64,000 nt of DNA from FEB-12 sp964503315 (lineage in GTDB: Bacteria; Zixibacteria; MSB-5A5; GN15; FEB-12), in contig CAZCZL010000005.1 in assembly GCA_964503315.1 (NCBI GenBank), forward strand, positions 124,001 through 188,000. The letters are read 5' to 3'. A model generated the notes under the pieces. It saw only the letters and a list, made by a program, of their open reading frames with translations. It did not search any database and was not told where the DNA came from. Shown here in pieces: positions 50,166 to 59,862 of the stretch (position 1 is the first letter of the stretch; every line of letters starts with the position of its first letter). The position numbers and the translations under genes were made by a program.

Positions 50166-53100
50166 TTAGAAACTGACACTGACACTGGTTCCACCGCTCG
50201 TACTGTATCGAATGTCCGCATTCATCGAAGCGCACGCTTTGGCGCCGGTCGGGAAGGCAATGATGCACTTGCCGAATATGCGCAGAATGCATTTCCAGCA
50301 GATCGACCAGCAGCGGGCATTATTGCAGTAGCCCAGGGTCGCTTCGAGAGTGAAGGCACCATGGGCATTGGCCGCCCACTCCGATCCGTTCTTGGAGATC
50401 GCGGCGGCGAGCGCAAGACTCCCGCGCGCCTGGATCAGGCTGATCTCGAAGATACCAAGGTCAAGCCCGACCCATGCATGTGCTCCACCGGCCATGCTGA
50501 TCGAACCGGCGAAATCGCCGTTCCACCCGATGTAGACCATTCCATTGCGATTGAAATAGACGCCCCAGCGGATGACCTTCCAGTTCGCGTCGACCTGAAA
50601 ATCCGAACTGAGTTCGACAAAGATGCCACTGATCGTACGCAGTTGGCCCTTGTGCTGCCACTGCCAATTATTAGCGATAACAAATTCGCCATCGGCACGG
50701 AAGAACTCCAGGAAGCGGATCTTGGCGATGCCGTGGATGTACCAGTACTGACCGAACTGGACACCGAGGTCGACTTGCGCACCAATGACGAGTGCTTCTT
50801 TGTTGTATTCGAGAACGATCGAGCCCATCACCCGTTCTTCGGGGATGTTGATCTCGAGTGTCGCGCGACCGACCTGCAAATTGCCGGCGACTTCGACCGA
50901 TGCATTGCCGAGAATGATCACTCCCTTGGGCGTGGAGTGTACCTCGACATCAATGTCGAGGGATATCCCCTTGTCGGCTTTAGCGGGGGAGATGCGACCG
51001 CCTAATAGGAAGCGCCAGGTGTCATCTTTGCGACCTATTCCACCGCGAACCTCGACCAATTCGAACGGCCCCATTGGCACTCGCGCGCCGACGGTCAGCT
51101 TGATCCACCAGTCCTGGCTTCCAGCGTAACGGAACTCCGCCCCCATGGTGAAGATCGGTTTGACGCGAACAAGGCCGGAACCTTCAAAGAGGCTGTCGGT
51201 CCAATGAACTTTGATCGCGATCTCGCACGGTCCCGCTATAAAGTCAGCTTTGATCTGATCGACCGTGACCGAGCCGCTCATCCAGAAGCGGAGATTGCTT
51301 GCCTGGAGGGAGAGTCCTTTGATAGCGCCGAACTTTACGCCGCCGGAGAAACCGACGAAGCGGTCATTCTTCCCTTTGTCGTAGCCGAGTTCTATTGACT
51401 CGAGTTGAAGTGTGACGCATCCGGCGAAAGTTTTGGATTGGTTGAATGTCAGCTTGCCGGTGAACTGATCCGATTCACTGTAGCGTACTTTCAGTTCGAC
51501 CGGTTTGTCGAGCTTGGTGAACTTCATCTCTCCCGTGAAGGCAAAAAAGCGATGGTGGGGGAGGGTGTCGGACTCAAAGTTCTCAGTACCGTACTCGAGG
51601 GATTTTACCTGGAAAGTCTGGCCGTGAACTTTGATTGTGCCGTTTTTCTCGTCCAGGTTGAGCGTCAGGCTGAGGAATTCCCCTTCAGGCGAGATGCGCA
51701 GGTCTTTGAATCCGACTGTCCAATTGTTCAGAGGCGGGACGATCACAGCTCCCGAAGCCCGGAAGCCGGTAGCTTCCCACGTCATGGAACTGTCGACAAA
51801 CGTGAAGACGCCGAATTTCAAGGTGATCGGCGGCGTGGTCTTGATAGAGACCGCTTTGAAAACGATCTCGTTCGTTGCAGGGTCGCGTCCGAGGTTCAGG
51901 TTCTCAAAGCCGACCTTATACTCTTTGAAAATGAGCGAACCAGCGAGGTGTAGGCCTCCGGAGTCGACATAGGTTTTTACATAGTCAAGCCCAAGGCCCA
52001 CCCCTTTGAATTTCGCCTGTATCTCGCTTTCGGTGGCGGTCAGGCCGAATTTCTCAAGACCACGATTGATGCCGCCTGCCCAGAAAGAGGGAGCGTACTG
52101 CTTCGGGATCGTCAATTGCGGAAGCTTGGTGTCCGGGAAGACCTTTTCGAAGACGTTTTTTATGGAAACATCACCGGTGATTCGTCCGGCTTTGGATGAG
52201 TCGACCCACTCAAGCTGCAAACCGTCGGCATACTTCATCGTTGCTTCGCAGCCGAACAGATCTACAGAAAGTTCTTTCGCAGAGAGCCTGATGGTGTCCA
52301 TAACCGGTTTGTATGAGCCATCGACCTCTACATCGCTGAAGTTGAGTACAGTGCCGGATTCTTTCAGTTTTAGACCGAATGTTGCCGGCAGGTCAACGAT
52401 GGCGCCAAAGATGCGGCTGTTGCCTCCGGACTTGGAGACGATGGAATCGAGCGCAATAGCAAACCCCATCAGTGAGTCGATAGGAGAGCGTTCAAGCTTA
52501 AGCGTGACGCCTTCGATCTTGTCGCCCGCGGCCAGCTTCTTTTCATACTCGTGATAGAGTGTGCGATAGCCCGCTTTGCGGACCATGAACTTGAGCGTTT
52601 CGTTGGTCGGAAGATTCTTGAGGGTAAACGCGCCGGTATCATCGGTGCGTGTTTCAATAGAGCTTCCGTCCAGTTTGACGAGCACGTCCTTGAGCGCCTT
52701 GGCCGAGTCCGCGGACAGAACTTTACCGCTCAGGCGTGCAGCGGGGACCAGTTGCACAACCAATGTATCCGGGTTGAAGCCTTCCCTGATCTCCACCTCG
52801 GTCTCGTACGCGATATAATCCTTGAGGTAGTATTTCGAGTCCGGCGCGCTGACCTTGATCTTCTGTTTGCCGGCGGGCGCGGCTTTGAAAATGGCGTAGC
52901 CATTGAAGTCGGTCTTCGCTGTATCAGACTTGCCGATCGTTACAACAATGTCCGGAAGCGGCCTGGCGGGGGAGGTCCCTTTTTCAACCACCGTGAGTTG
53001 ATACTCGCCGGTGCGCTTGTTCATCGTCACCGACAGCTTCAGCGTATCAAGTGGCTTGACCACAACTGCGGTGTCAAGGTCGGCGTAACCGATCATGCGG

Positions 53101-55877
53101 AACTGCAGGGTGACCGTATCGGCTATGGCATCAATGACGATCTTTCCACTGTCCGCGGTGAAGCCCAGAAGGGAGGGGACCTGCGGCGATTTCAGGGCTA
53201 CATCGCGAATTCCCTTCTTTGAACTCTTATCCGTCACCGTGACAGCGATTGTGCCTTGGGCCCGGTTGAGCGCGAGGTCACGGAGATGGCGATCGCCGTA
53301 GGTGACCTCGAATTGGGATGTCTGCTCTGAACTATAGCCGCTGCGACTGGCAACGACCCAATAGCTACCCGGTGCGAGGTCGGCGAACGAGAAACTCCCC
53401 GCCTCACCGGTCTCTTTCCACGTAATGAGCTGCTCACCGGTGGTCGACGTCGAGTCAGCCGCTGTATTGGTCAGAATGCCGTGTAGCTCAACTCGAGCGC
53501 CAGAGATTGCCTTTTCACTTTTGTCGTTGATAGTGCCATAAACCAGGCCGCCGGTACGAATGAGGTTGGCATCGACCGTGTCGGTCTGACCCTCGTACTC
53601 GAGGCGGGCGGAACGAACCGCGGCGTTGTGCTCCGATGATTCAAACCAGACAGAATACTGATCCGTGCTCTGTTGGGGATCGTTTATCGGAACTTGCGCA
53701 AAGAAATAATTCCCCTGGTCATCGGAAGATGCTCTCGCCAATGGCTCGGTAGTCGGGCGACCGGACTGGGCGTTTTGCCAATCGGCGGAGTTGTTCGATG
53801 GAGAGGATGACTCTCCAGATCCGAGCAGGGTGCCGGATGAGCCGGATTTGCCCGCAGATGAACTTGAACCAGACGAACTGCGCGGGCGTCGCGCGGCCTT
53901 GTAGAGATAAACACTGGCCCCCGCGACGGGAACTGTGTCGCAGGAAACTCTGCCCGCAATTAGTCCAGCCTTTGCTTTGAGCAAATGCTCCCCGGATTCT
54001 ACGGTTTCACCGGGACGGAAGAGGAACGAATCGACGGAGAGGTATGGCTGGAAACGCGGGTCCGCGACTTTCACTCTGAAAAGGAGTTCAACCAGGCGGG
54101 TCACCTCTGTTTTGCCGTACCAGTAGTTTCCGATCCGACTGGTATGATCGAAATCGGCAGGAGATTGTGGCTGCAAGCGATGGAATTCGAAACGGCCATC
54201 GGGCCCGGAGTAGGCGGATATCTCAGGTCCGCAGGCAACAAGCTCTTGTGTTGTCCTCTCTGTCCTGAAAAGTCCGCCGAGGATCACCTCTACCGTCTTT
54301 CGCTCCACAACACATAAACGTACGAGTTGGACCATCGTGTTGGGAACCGGCACGACGCCGTCGTACGATGTCCATGTGATATTTCCAGCCAAATTGCAGG
54401 CATTTGGTTTGAGCAGCAGCGTATAGTTCTCGATATCACCACGCTGATATTGCGATTCACCGATCTCTGTCCGTTCCAGATAGGCCGGCGGATTTCCTGC
54501 GGTGAGGCTGTAATACGAGGAATCAGCAACTTCGGTGAACTCAAAACGTCCCTGACTGTCGGTGATAGTCTGAAGCTGCTTGCGGAGATGCTTCTGGTAT
54601 GTCGTCGTGTTGGCGCCAGAGGTATCCTGTGTGGTGACGGCATCGACTACGTTGTAGGTGACTGTGGCGTTGGGGACCGGTGCGTTGGAGAAGAAATCAC
54701 GCACTATCCCGGCAAGTTTGCGGTTTCCCGGGGCGGCATACGACAGAAAGATCTGTCGACCGTCAATATCTTCCGTCAGGTAACATTGACTGCCGAGCTC
54801 TGTTTTGGGGCGATAGTCTCCGTGCCGGATTTCCAGAGAGTAATAGCTTTTGCTGATAGCGCTGTCTAGACGGAAATCTCCCGAAGGAGTTGAGTAAGCC
54901 AGGGTTGAATCATCCGAAGGAATCCAGGTTGAATCTTCGCCGGACAAACTGAGTTTGACCGCCCGATAGACAATACTTGCATTGGCAATCGGCTGGCTGG
55001 TGGCGGAATCATGGACTTTGCCGGCAATGCGGCGATATTCTATCGGCGTAGTGGTATCGGCATCGTAGAGGAAGGACCAGACTTCGCTTCGGCCGTTGTT
55101 GGAAGAGGGAGGGAAGCCGCGGCTGTCCAACACCTGCACTTGCCACGCATACTGTTTCCCTTTTTGGAAGGCTGGGGCGTCAAGCGGATACTGGAGGCTC
55201 GGCGCATTTATATTCGTTTTCTCAAAGTGCGGGTAGTTAGCGGCGAGCGCTTGGGCAGCGGTTTGGCCCGAGAGTAGTTCCGCGATTCGAATGTTGTAGT
55301 GAATCGAGTATTGCGGCGGCACTTGTACGGGGGTCCAGACAAAAACGGGAAAGAGAGAGGTGATAGCGTCGCCATCGGACGGAAAGGTCAAATAGGGCGG
55401 GTCGGGATAGAGAATAGTGAATGTAGCGCAAATACCATCAAGCAATGTGATCCCGAACTCGGATTCGATGCGGAGGCAGGCTTCGTATTCTCCTTCGGGG
55501 AGGCGGCCTGTTCGGATAGCGATATCCTCATAGCTCCTGGAGTAGTCGACCGAGCCATAATCAACCAATTGCGTTATGCGAAGGTCAGACGATGATCCGG
55601 GTGGGAAGGCGAAGACTCGGCTGGAAGCACTGGCGACCTGTCCTTTGCCGACATGGGAGATGGTCAAACGGATACGCACCTGCACGGTGTCGGTGCCGCT
55701 GTTCATGATCGTCGCCTGCCCTATGGCCGGATTGGTTTGCCAGTCGCTGAGGTATGGAGAGGGGAAAGGGTCGAGCGTGAAGAGCGCGGTCCAGTCTCCC
55801 TGTGCGGCCACCGATGGAGCCAGCAGTAAGAGAACTAGAAACAGCCATATGCGAGGTTGCCTGTCGACTGACAGCAT
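50166..55877 (-). CDS. Giant (1903-residue) secreted protein with TANFOR-like N-terminus and many regulatory-like Ig modules
   Basis: The largest gene here. AGGAGGT precedes the ATG, and the signal peptide is WLFLVLLLLAPSVAAQ. Residues 25-280 (GDWTALFTLDPFPSPYLSDW; GKQYAWQVQVLDSRGFPPSS) resemble the TANFOR-type start of Bacteroidetes surface proteins. Residues about 282-1120 hold roughly eight carboxypeptidase-regulatory-like modules, for example RRIAGKVHDSATSQPIANAS and GLVYGTINDKSEKAISGARV, interrupted near 662-695 by a Ser-rich linker. The last 700 residues are a long beta-strand-rich array without a family I recognise, ending with six Cys at 1851-1882 (CWSICWKC, then FGKC). It heads the operon with FN3 and barrel genes. 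Confidence 0.85.
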   Translation of the reverse strand: MLSVDRQPRIWLFLVLLLLAPSVAAQGDWTALFTLDPFPSPYLSDWQTNPAIGQATIMNSGTDTVQVRIRLTISHVGKGQVASASSRVFAFPPGSSSDLRITQLVDYGSVDYSRSYEDIAIRTGRLPEGEYEACLRIESEFGITLLDGICATFTILYPDPPYLTFPSDGDAITSLFPVFVWTPVQVPPQYSIHYNIRIAELLSGQTAAQALAANYPHFEKTNINAPSLQYPLDAPAFQKGKQYAWQVQVLDSRGFPPSSNNGRSEVWSFLYDADTTTPIEYRRIAGKVHDSATSQPIANASIVYRAVKLSLSGEDSTWIPSDDSTLAYSTPSGDFRLDSAISKSYYSLEIRHGDYRPKTELGSQCYLTEDIDGRQIFLSYAAPGNRKLAGIVRDFFSNAPVPNATVTYNVVDAVTTQDTSGANTTTYQKHLRKQLQTITDSQGRFEFTEVADSSYYSLTAGNPPAYLERTEIGESQYQRGDIENYTLLLKPNACNLAGNITWTSYDGVVPVPNTMVQLVRLCVVERKTVEVILGGLFRTERTTQELVACGPEISAYSGPDGRFEFHRLQPQSPADFDHTSRIGNYWYGKTEVTRLVELLFRVKVADPRFQPYLSVDSFLFRPGETVESGEHLLKAKAGLIAGRVSCDTVPVAGASVYLYKAARRPRSSSGSSSSAGKSGSSGTLLGSGESSSPSNNSADWQNAQSGRPTTEPLARASSDDQGNYFFAQVPINDPQQSTDQYSVWFESSEHNAAVRSARLEYEGQTDTVDANLIRTGGLVYGTINDKSEKAISGARVELHGILTNTAADSTSTTGEQLITWKETGEAGSFSFADLAPGSYWVVASRSGYSSEQTSQFEVTYGDRHLRDLALNRAQGTIAVTVTDKSSKKGIRDVALKSPQVPSLLGFTADSGKIVIDAIADTVTLQFRMIGYADLDTAVVVKPLDTLKLSVTMNKRTGEYQLTVVEKGTSPARPLPDIVVTIGKSDTAKTDFNGYAIFKAAPAGKQKIKVSAPDSKYYLKDYIAYETEVEIREGFNPDTLVVQLVPAARLSGKVLSADSAKALKDVLVKLDGSSIETRTDDTGAFTLKNLPTNETLKFMVRKAGYRTLYHEYEKKLAAGDKIEGVTLKLERSPIDSLMGFAIALDSIVSKSGGNSRIFGAIVDLPATFGLKLKESGTVLNFSDVEVDGSYKPVMDTIRLSAKELSVDLFGCEATMKYADGLQLEWVDSSKAGRITGDVSIKNVFEKVFPDTKLPQLTIPKQYAPSFWAGGINRGLEKFGLTATESEIQAKFKGVGLGLDYVKTYVDSGGLHLAGSLIFKEYKVGFENLNLGRDPATNEIVFKAVSIKTTPPITLKFGVFTFVDSSMTWEATGFRASGAVIVPPLNNWTVGFKDLRISPEGEFLSLTLNLDEKNGTIKVHGQTFQVKSLEYGTENFESDTLPHHRFFAFTGEMKFTKLDKPVELKVRYSESDQFTGKLTFNQSKTFAGCVTLQLESIELGYDKGKNDRFVGFSGGVKFGAIKGLSLQASNLRFWMSGSVTVDQIKADFIAGPCEIAIKVHWTDSLFEGSGLVRVKPIFTMGAEFRYAGSQDWWIKLTVGARVPMGPFELVEVRGGIGRKDDTWRFLLGGRISPAKADKGISLDIDVEVHSTPKGVIILGNASVEVAGNLQVGRATLEINIPEERVMGSIVLEYNKEALVIGAQVDLGVQFGQYWYIHGIAKIRFLEFFRADGEFVIANNWQWQHKGQLRTISGIFVELSSDFQVDANWKVIRWGVYFNRNGMVYIGWNGDFAGSISMAGGAHAWVGLDLGIFEISLIQARGSLALAAAISKNGSEWAANAHGAFTLEATLGYCNNARCWSICWKCILRIFGKCIIAFPTGAKACASMNADIRYSTSGGTSVSVSF

Positions 55878-55965
55878 AGCCCGGACCTCCTGATATGCGG
55901 CTTTCGTCTGGATAGAGAACTCTCCCGCCCGCGGCCAATTGGCAGTGGATGGGTTTGTCTATGAT

Positions 55966-55994
55966 AGCATAGCTTTGTTTAACCACATTGTCAA
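55966..55994 (-). promoter_or_regulatory. Sigma70-type promoter of the giant-protein operon
   Basis: On the minus strand: TTGACA (complement of 55989-55994), 17-base spacer, TATGCT (complement of 55966-55971), about 89 bases before the ATG at 55877. Confidence 0.65.
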
Positions 55995-56150
55995 TCGCGA
56001 TTGAAGAGACAAGAGTGAATGGATGTCAATTCTAGTCTGTTACCGAGAATATCCCTAACCGACCGCTCAAATCGGAGAGATTGACCTCGCCGACCAAATC
56101 TCGCATACTGAGATAATACAAGTGCCACTTAAACTCGTAGGGAATGCACG

Positions 56151-59100
56151 ATGCGCCGTACATGTATGACTTTTCTCGTTCTTCTATTGACTTTCTGGAT
56201 AGCTTTTCCAGTCAGTGCCGAGTACGCGAGACTTGGTGACGCAACCACGTTCGAGCGCGCGGGTTCGACACTCATTCTCAAAACCAGTACAGGCGCGCGT
56301 GTGCAGATCGAAATTCTCAAGGTGGATCTCCTTCGCATCTGGATCGGTCCGACCGGGGTGCTGGAGACTGAGGGGAGTAATGCAGCGCCGATCGTGATTG
56401 AAAAAGAATTTCCACCCGTGGAAATTTCGGTCGACTCAACCGGAAACGCATGGCAAATCGCCACCAGCCGGTTCGTACTGAAGATAGATCGCTCTCCACT
56501 CCTGTTTTCGCTTTATCGCTCTGACGGAGAAACCCTGATCTGGAAGGAACTGAAACCGATTCAGTTTGGAATGAAAGAATGTGTTCAGACGCTCAGCAGC
56601 AGCGCAGACGAACGTTTTTTCGGCGGTGGTCAGCAGAATGGATCGTTCGAGTTCAAAGGTAAAGTGATGGAGATCGCATACTCCGACGGATGGGAGGAGG
56701 GGGACAGACCGAATCCCGCGCCGTTTTATATGTCGAACCGAGGATATGGGGTGCTTCGCAACACCTGGACTGATGGGCGATATGATTTGTGGTCCGAAGA
56801 CTACCTGACAGCAGAACATCAGGAGAATCGATTCGATGCCTACTACATGGTCGGAGAGTCGATCAACCGAGTACTCGACCTTTACACACAGCTTACGGGT
56901 CGTGCGGGGCTACTCCCACGCTGGGCATTCGAGTATGGCGACGCCGACTGCTACAATGACCGCGACAATGTAGATAAACCGGGGACTGTACCTCCGGGAT
57001 GGAGCGATGGTCCAACCGGCACCACGACGGATGTGATCGCGTCGGTGGCGGCGAAGTACCGCGAACATGATATGCCGGGTGGGTGGATATTGCCGAACGA
57101 CGGGTACGGGTGCGGCTACACCGACCTGCCGAAGGTGGTCAGTGAACTGAAGAAGTACGGGTTTCACACCGGGCTCTGGACCGAAAATGGTGTGGAGAAG
57201 ATCGCGTGGGAGGTAGGAACCGCGGGTACACGCGCGCAGAAGCTCGATGTCGCCTGGACCGGGAAGGGGTATCAGTTCGCGATGGATGCGAATCACGAGG
57301 CCTCACGTGGAATTATCACGAACTCGGACAGTCGGCCATTTGTCTGGACAGTCATGGGGTGGGCGGGCATTCAGCGATACGCGGTCACCTGGACCGGTGA
57401 TCAGTCGGGGAGCTGGGACTACATCCGGTGGCATATCCCGACCCTGATAGGGTCAGGTTTATCCGGGATGGTTTATTCGACCGGTGATGTAGACGGAATC
57501 TACGGCGGAAGTCCGGAAACTTTCACGCGCGATCTGCAGTGGAAATGCTTCACTCCGGTGCTCATGGGGATGTCAGGGTGGTCCAAGAATGAGCGGAAAC
57601 ACCCATGGTGGTTTGACGAACCGTATCGCAGCATCAATCGGGATTATCTCAAACTAAAGATGCGGCTGATGCCGTACATGTATACGCTGGCGCGCGAAGC
57701 GGAAACGAGCGGTACGCCGGTTGTCAGGGGAGTGATGTGGAACTATCCCGCCGACCCGAATGCGTACCGGAATGTCGTCAAGTACCAGTTTCTATTGGGC
57801 ACAGACTTGCTGATGGCGCCTGTCTATCGAAGTCAAGCGGCGAGCGGCGGGTGGCGAGACAGCGTTTACCTTCCTCAGGGCGCGTGGATCGATCACTGGC
57901 AGGGAACCGTGGTAAAGGTCGGCGCAGACGGGAGATTCCTCGACTATCCGGTAACGTTGGACAGACTGCCGATCTTTGTTCGTGCCGGGGCGATCATCCC
58001 AATGTATCCGGCGGCACTCTACGATGGTCAAGTACCCCGGGACACTTTGACTCTGGATATCTACCCGGACGGGACCTCAGAGTTCGCGCTGTACGAAGAT
58101 GATGGAACTACGCGGGCCTACCAATCCGGTGAATTCAGTGTCCAGAATTTCGGAGTCTATGACAGCGCTTCTACCAACGGAACGATCGCCGTCGTCATCG
58201 GTGCGGTAGAAGGGAAATTTGCGGGGATGCTGGAAAAGAGGGAGTACATTCTTCAAGTGCATGCTCCGTCGAAACCTACCAGGATCACAGTGAGCGGCGT
58301 AACATTGGCTGAAGTGTCAAAAGACGAATTCAGTCGTCGCGACGCGGGCTGGTATTTCGCTGATACTGATAGAAATGGGGCAGCCTTTGTGAAAACCGGC
58401 TTCTTGTCAGCGGTAGAAGCACACACGGTCATGTTAAGGAGTAGAACGAGTGCGGTTGACCTACCTTCGGCTGGCTATTCTTCCAGACCCACCGGAGACG
58501 GCAGTATCTCACGAGACAAGCTCCTCGTTGTCAATCGTCCGGCCGAAGAGCCGGGATTCACGCTGGAGAACGCATTCGACGGTGACTCGAAAACGTGGTT
58601 TCGGACAGTGCGAGACCAGTCTGTCAGCTACGGGCCCCACGAATTCGTGCTGTCGCTGGGTGATCGCCGCGTGATCGATGGCTTTCAGATCGCGCCACGT
58701 AATGACAAGTGGTGGAAGTACGGCAATGTGTTTGAGTATGAGCTCTATCTGGGCGAATCCAACGGTCAATGGGGAGAACCGGTCATTCGTGACACCCTGA
58801 GATTGAGCGATTCGCTGCAGACTGTTCGATTCAAACCGACCGCGGGGCGAGTCCTCAGATTCCGTGTGCTGAGTACTCATGACATGCGTGAAGACTCAGT
58901 CAATCAGGAGAAGAGGGAAGTGGCACTCGATCCACTCGCGGCGGTGGCCGTGAAACCGGTGACGATATCGGAGTTCCGCGTAATGGAACATCAACTCCCC
59001 AATGCTCCGAAACAGAAGTCTTATCTGTCCGACCACGAATGGCATATGGCGAGTTGTGCGGAAGGAGAGGTCACCCGAGTTCCGGATGGAAAACAGGGAG

Positions 59101-59447
59101 GTCAGGCGATTTTGCTCAATGACCTGTCTTTTAAGCGGGGAATGATCGCCGGTGGCGACAGTCAAGTCGACTACCTTTTGAGCGGCGATTGGCAAACTCT
59201 ACGGGTCGAAGCCGGAATAGTATCTCCGGCCAATGCGTCTGACACTGTTCACTTCCAGGTGTACGGGGATGAGAGAATGCTATTTGATTCCGGACCAGTA
59301 GTTGGTGGTGAAGTGGCGAAAATCAGCGTAGATATCCGTGGAATCAAGAGGCTCAGCTTACGAACGGTCTCCAACAGGTCCGGATTGAAAGTTTGCTGGG
59401 TGAATCCGGAAGTGACGGGATTTCAAGGAGATAAGATTGGGAAGTAA
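56151..59447 (+). CDS. Secreted GH31 glycoside hydrolase with F5/8-type and NPCBM modules
   Basis: A 1098-residue exported glycosidase. A signal peptide (LVLLLTFWIAFPVSA) precedes the N-terminal sandwich and the GH31 barrel (about 250-600): GGWILPNDGYGCGY, KLDVAWTGKGYQFAMDA with candidate nucleophile Asp366, and TWTGDQSGSWDYIRWH with candidate acid/base Asp417, spaced 51 residues. The usual GH31 WxDMNE motif is absent; the DVAW-GxGYxFAxDA form resembles the subfamily with alpha-N-acetylgalactosaminidase activity, so that is my tentative substrate call. The C-terminus adds an F5/8-type C (CBM32-like) domain (about 790-950) and an NPCBM domain (about 965-1098, YLSDHEWHMAS), both sugar-binding. 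It probably acts on host or plant glycans outside the cell. Confidence 0.9.
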   Translation: MRRTCMTFLVLLLTFWIAFPVSAEYARLGDATTFERAGSTLILKTSTGARVQIEILKVDLLRIWIGPTGVLETEGSNAAPIVIEKEFPPVEISVDSTGNAWQIATSRFVLKIDRSPLLFSLYRSDGETLIWKELKPIQFGMKECVQTLSSSADERFFGGGQQNGSFEFKGKVMEIAYSDGWEEGDRPNPAPFYMSNRGYGVLRNTWTDGRYDLWSEDYLTAEHQENRFDAYYMVGESINRVLDLYTQLTGRAGLLPRWAFEYGDADCYNDRDNVDKPGTVPPGWSDGPTGTTTDVIASVAAKYREHDMPGGWILPNDGYGCGYTDLPKVVSELKKYGFHTGLWTENGVEKIAWEVGTAGTRAQKLDVAWTGKGYQFAMDANHEASRGIITNSDSRPFVWTVMGWAGIQRYAVTWTGDQSGSWDYIRWHIPTLIGSGLSGMVYSTGDVDGIYGGSPETFTRDLQWKCFTPVLMGMSGWSKNERKHPWWFDEPYRSINRDYLKLKMRLMPYMYTLAREAETSGTPVVRGVMWNYPADPNAYRNVVKYQFLLGTDLLMAPVYRSQAASGGWRDSVYLPQGAWIDHWQGTVVKVGADGRFLDYPVTLDRLPIFVRAGAIIPMYPAALYDGQVPRDTLTLDIYPDGTSEFALYEDDGTTRAYQSGEFSVQNFGVYDSASTNGTIAVVIGAVEGKFAGMLEKREYILQVHAPSKPTRITVSGVTLAEVSKDEFSRRDAGWYFADTDRNGAAFVKTGFLSAVEAHTVMLRSRTSAVDLPSAGYSSRPTGDGSISRDKLLVVNRPAEEPGFTLENAFDGDSKTWFRTVRDQSVSYGPHEFVLSLGDRRVIDGFQIAPRNDKWWKYGNVFEYELYLGESNGQWGEPVIRDTLRLSDSLQTVRFKPTAGRVLRFRVLSTHDMREDSVNQEKREVALDPLAAVAVKPVTISEFRVMEHQLPNAPKQKSYLSDHEWHMASCAEGEVTRVPDGKQGGQAILLNDLSFKRGMIAGGDSQVDYLLSGDWQTLRVEAGIVSPANASDTVHFQVYGDERMLFDSGPVVGGEVAKISVDIRGIKRLSLRTVSNRSGLKVCWVNPEVTGFQGDKIGK

Positions 59448-59546
59448 AGAGGCCTCCAACCTCCGTTCGATTTTCGGAACCTCATCCCGACGTCCGCTGT
59501 ATTAGGCATACAGGAGATCAATACACCTATTGATAAGAGGAATGAA

Positions 59547-59780
59547 ATGAACTGTCCGGTATGCAAGGATGTGAATCTGTCGATAACTGACCGCCAGGGA
59601 ATTGAGATTGATTTCTGCCCCAAGTGTCGGGGCGTCTGGCTCGATAGAGGCGAGTTGGATAAAATAATTGAGCGAAGCGATAGTCAGCCAAGCAGAGACT
59701 ATGACCGGGATGACCGTCCGCCGAGAGATTCATACCACTACAAGCGTAAGAAATCATTTCTCAGCGAGCTGTTTGATTGA
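59547..59780 (+). CDS. TFIIB-type zinc-ribbon protein
   Basis: A 77-residue cytoplasmic protein of the zf-TFIIB family. Cys pairs CPVC (3-6) and CPKC (24-27) form the zinc site, and GVWLDRGELDKI is the family signature directly after. The rest is a charged, disordered linker (SRDYDRDDRPPRDSYHYK) with the hydrophobic end KKSFLSELFD. Function is unknown; these small proteins are widespread. AGAGGAAT precedes the ATG, and a strong terminator follows. Confidence 0.92.
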   Translation: MNCPVCKDVNLSITDRQGIEIDFCPKCRGVWLDRGELDKIIERSDSQPSRDYDRDDRPPRDSYHYKRKKSFLSELFD

Positions 59781-59810
59781 AAAGCGAATCGGTGATATAT
59801 GGGCGAAAGA

Positions 59811-59834
59811 AGGGCGGGCCACATGGCCCGCCCT
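59811..59834. terminator. Bidirectional terminator
   Basis: AGGGCGGGCC-ACAT-GGCCCGCCCT, a perfect 10-bp stem between the convergent zinc-ribbon and cytolysin-like genes, with a T-rich flank on the plus strand (CTTCGTATGTTT). Confidence 0.8.
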
Positions 59835-59862
59835 CTTCGTATGTTTACCGAAGGTAATCAGC

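Noticed and set aside
50143..50292. Extended start of the FN3 protein
   Set aside because: It would overlap the end of the giant gene by over 120 bases, and the signal peptide begins only at 50142.
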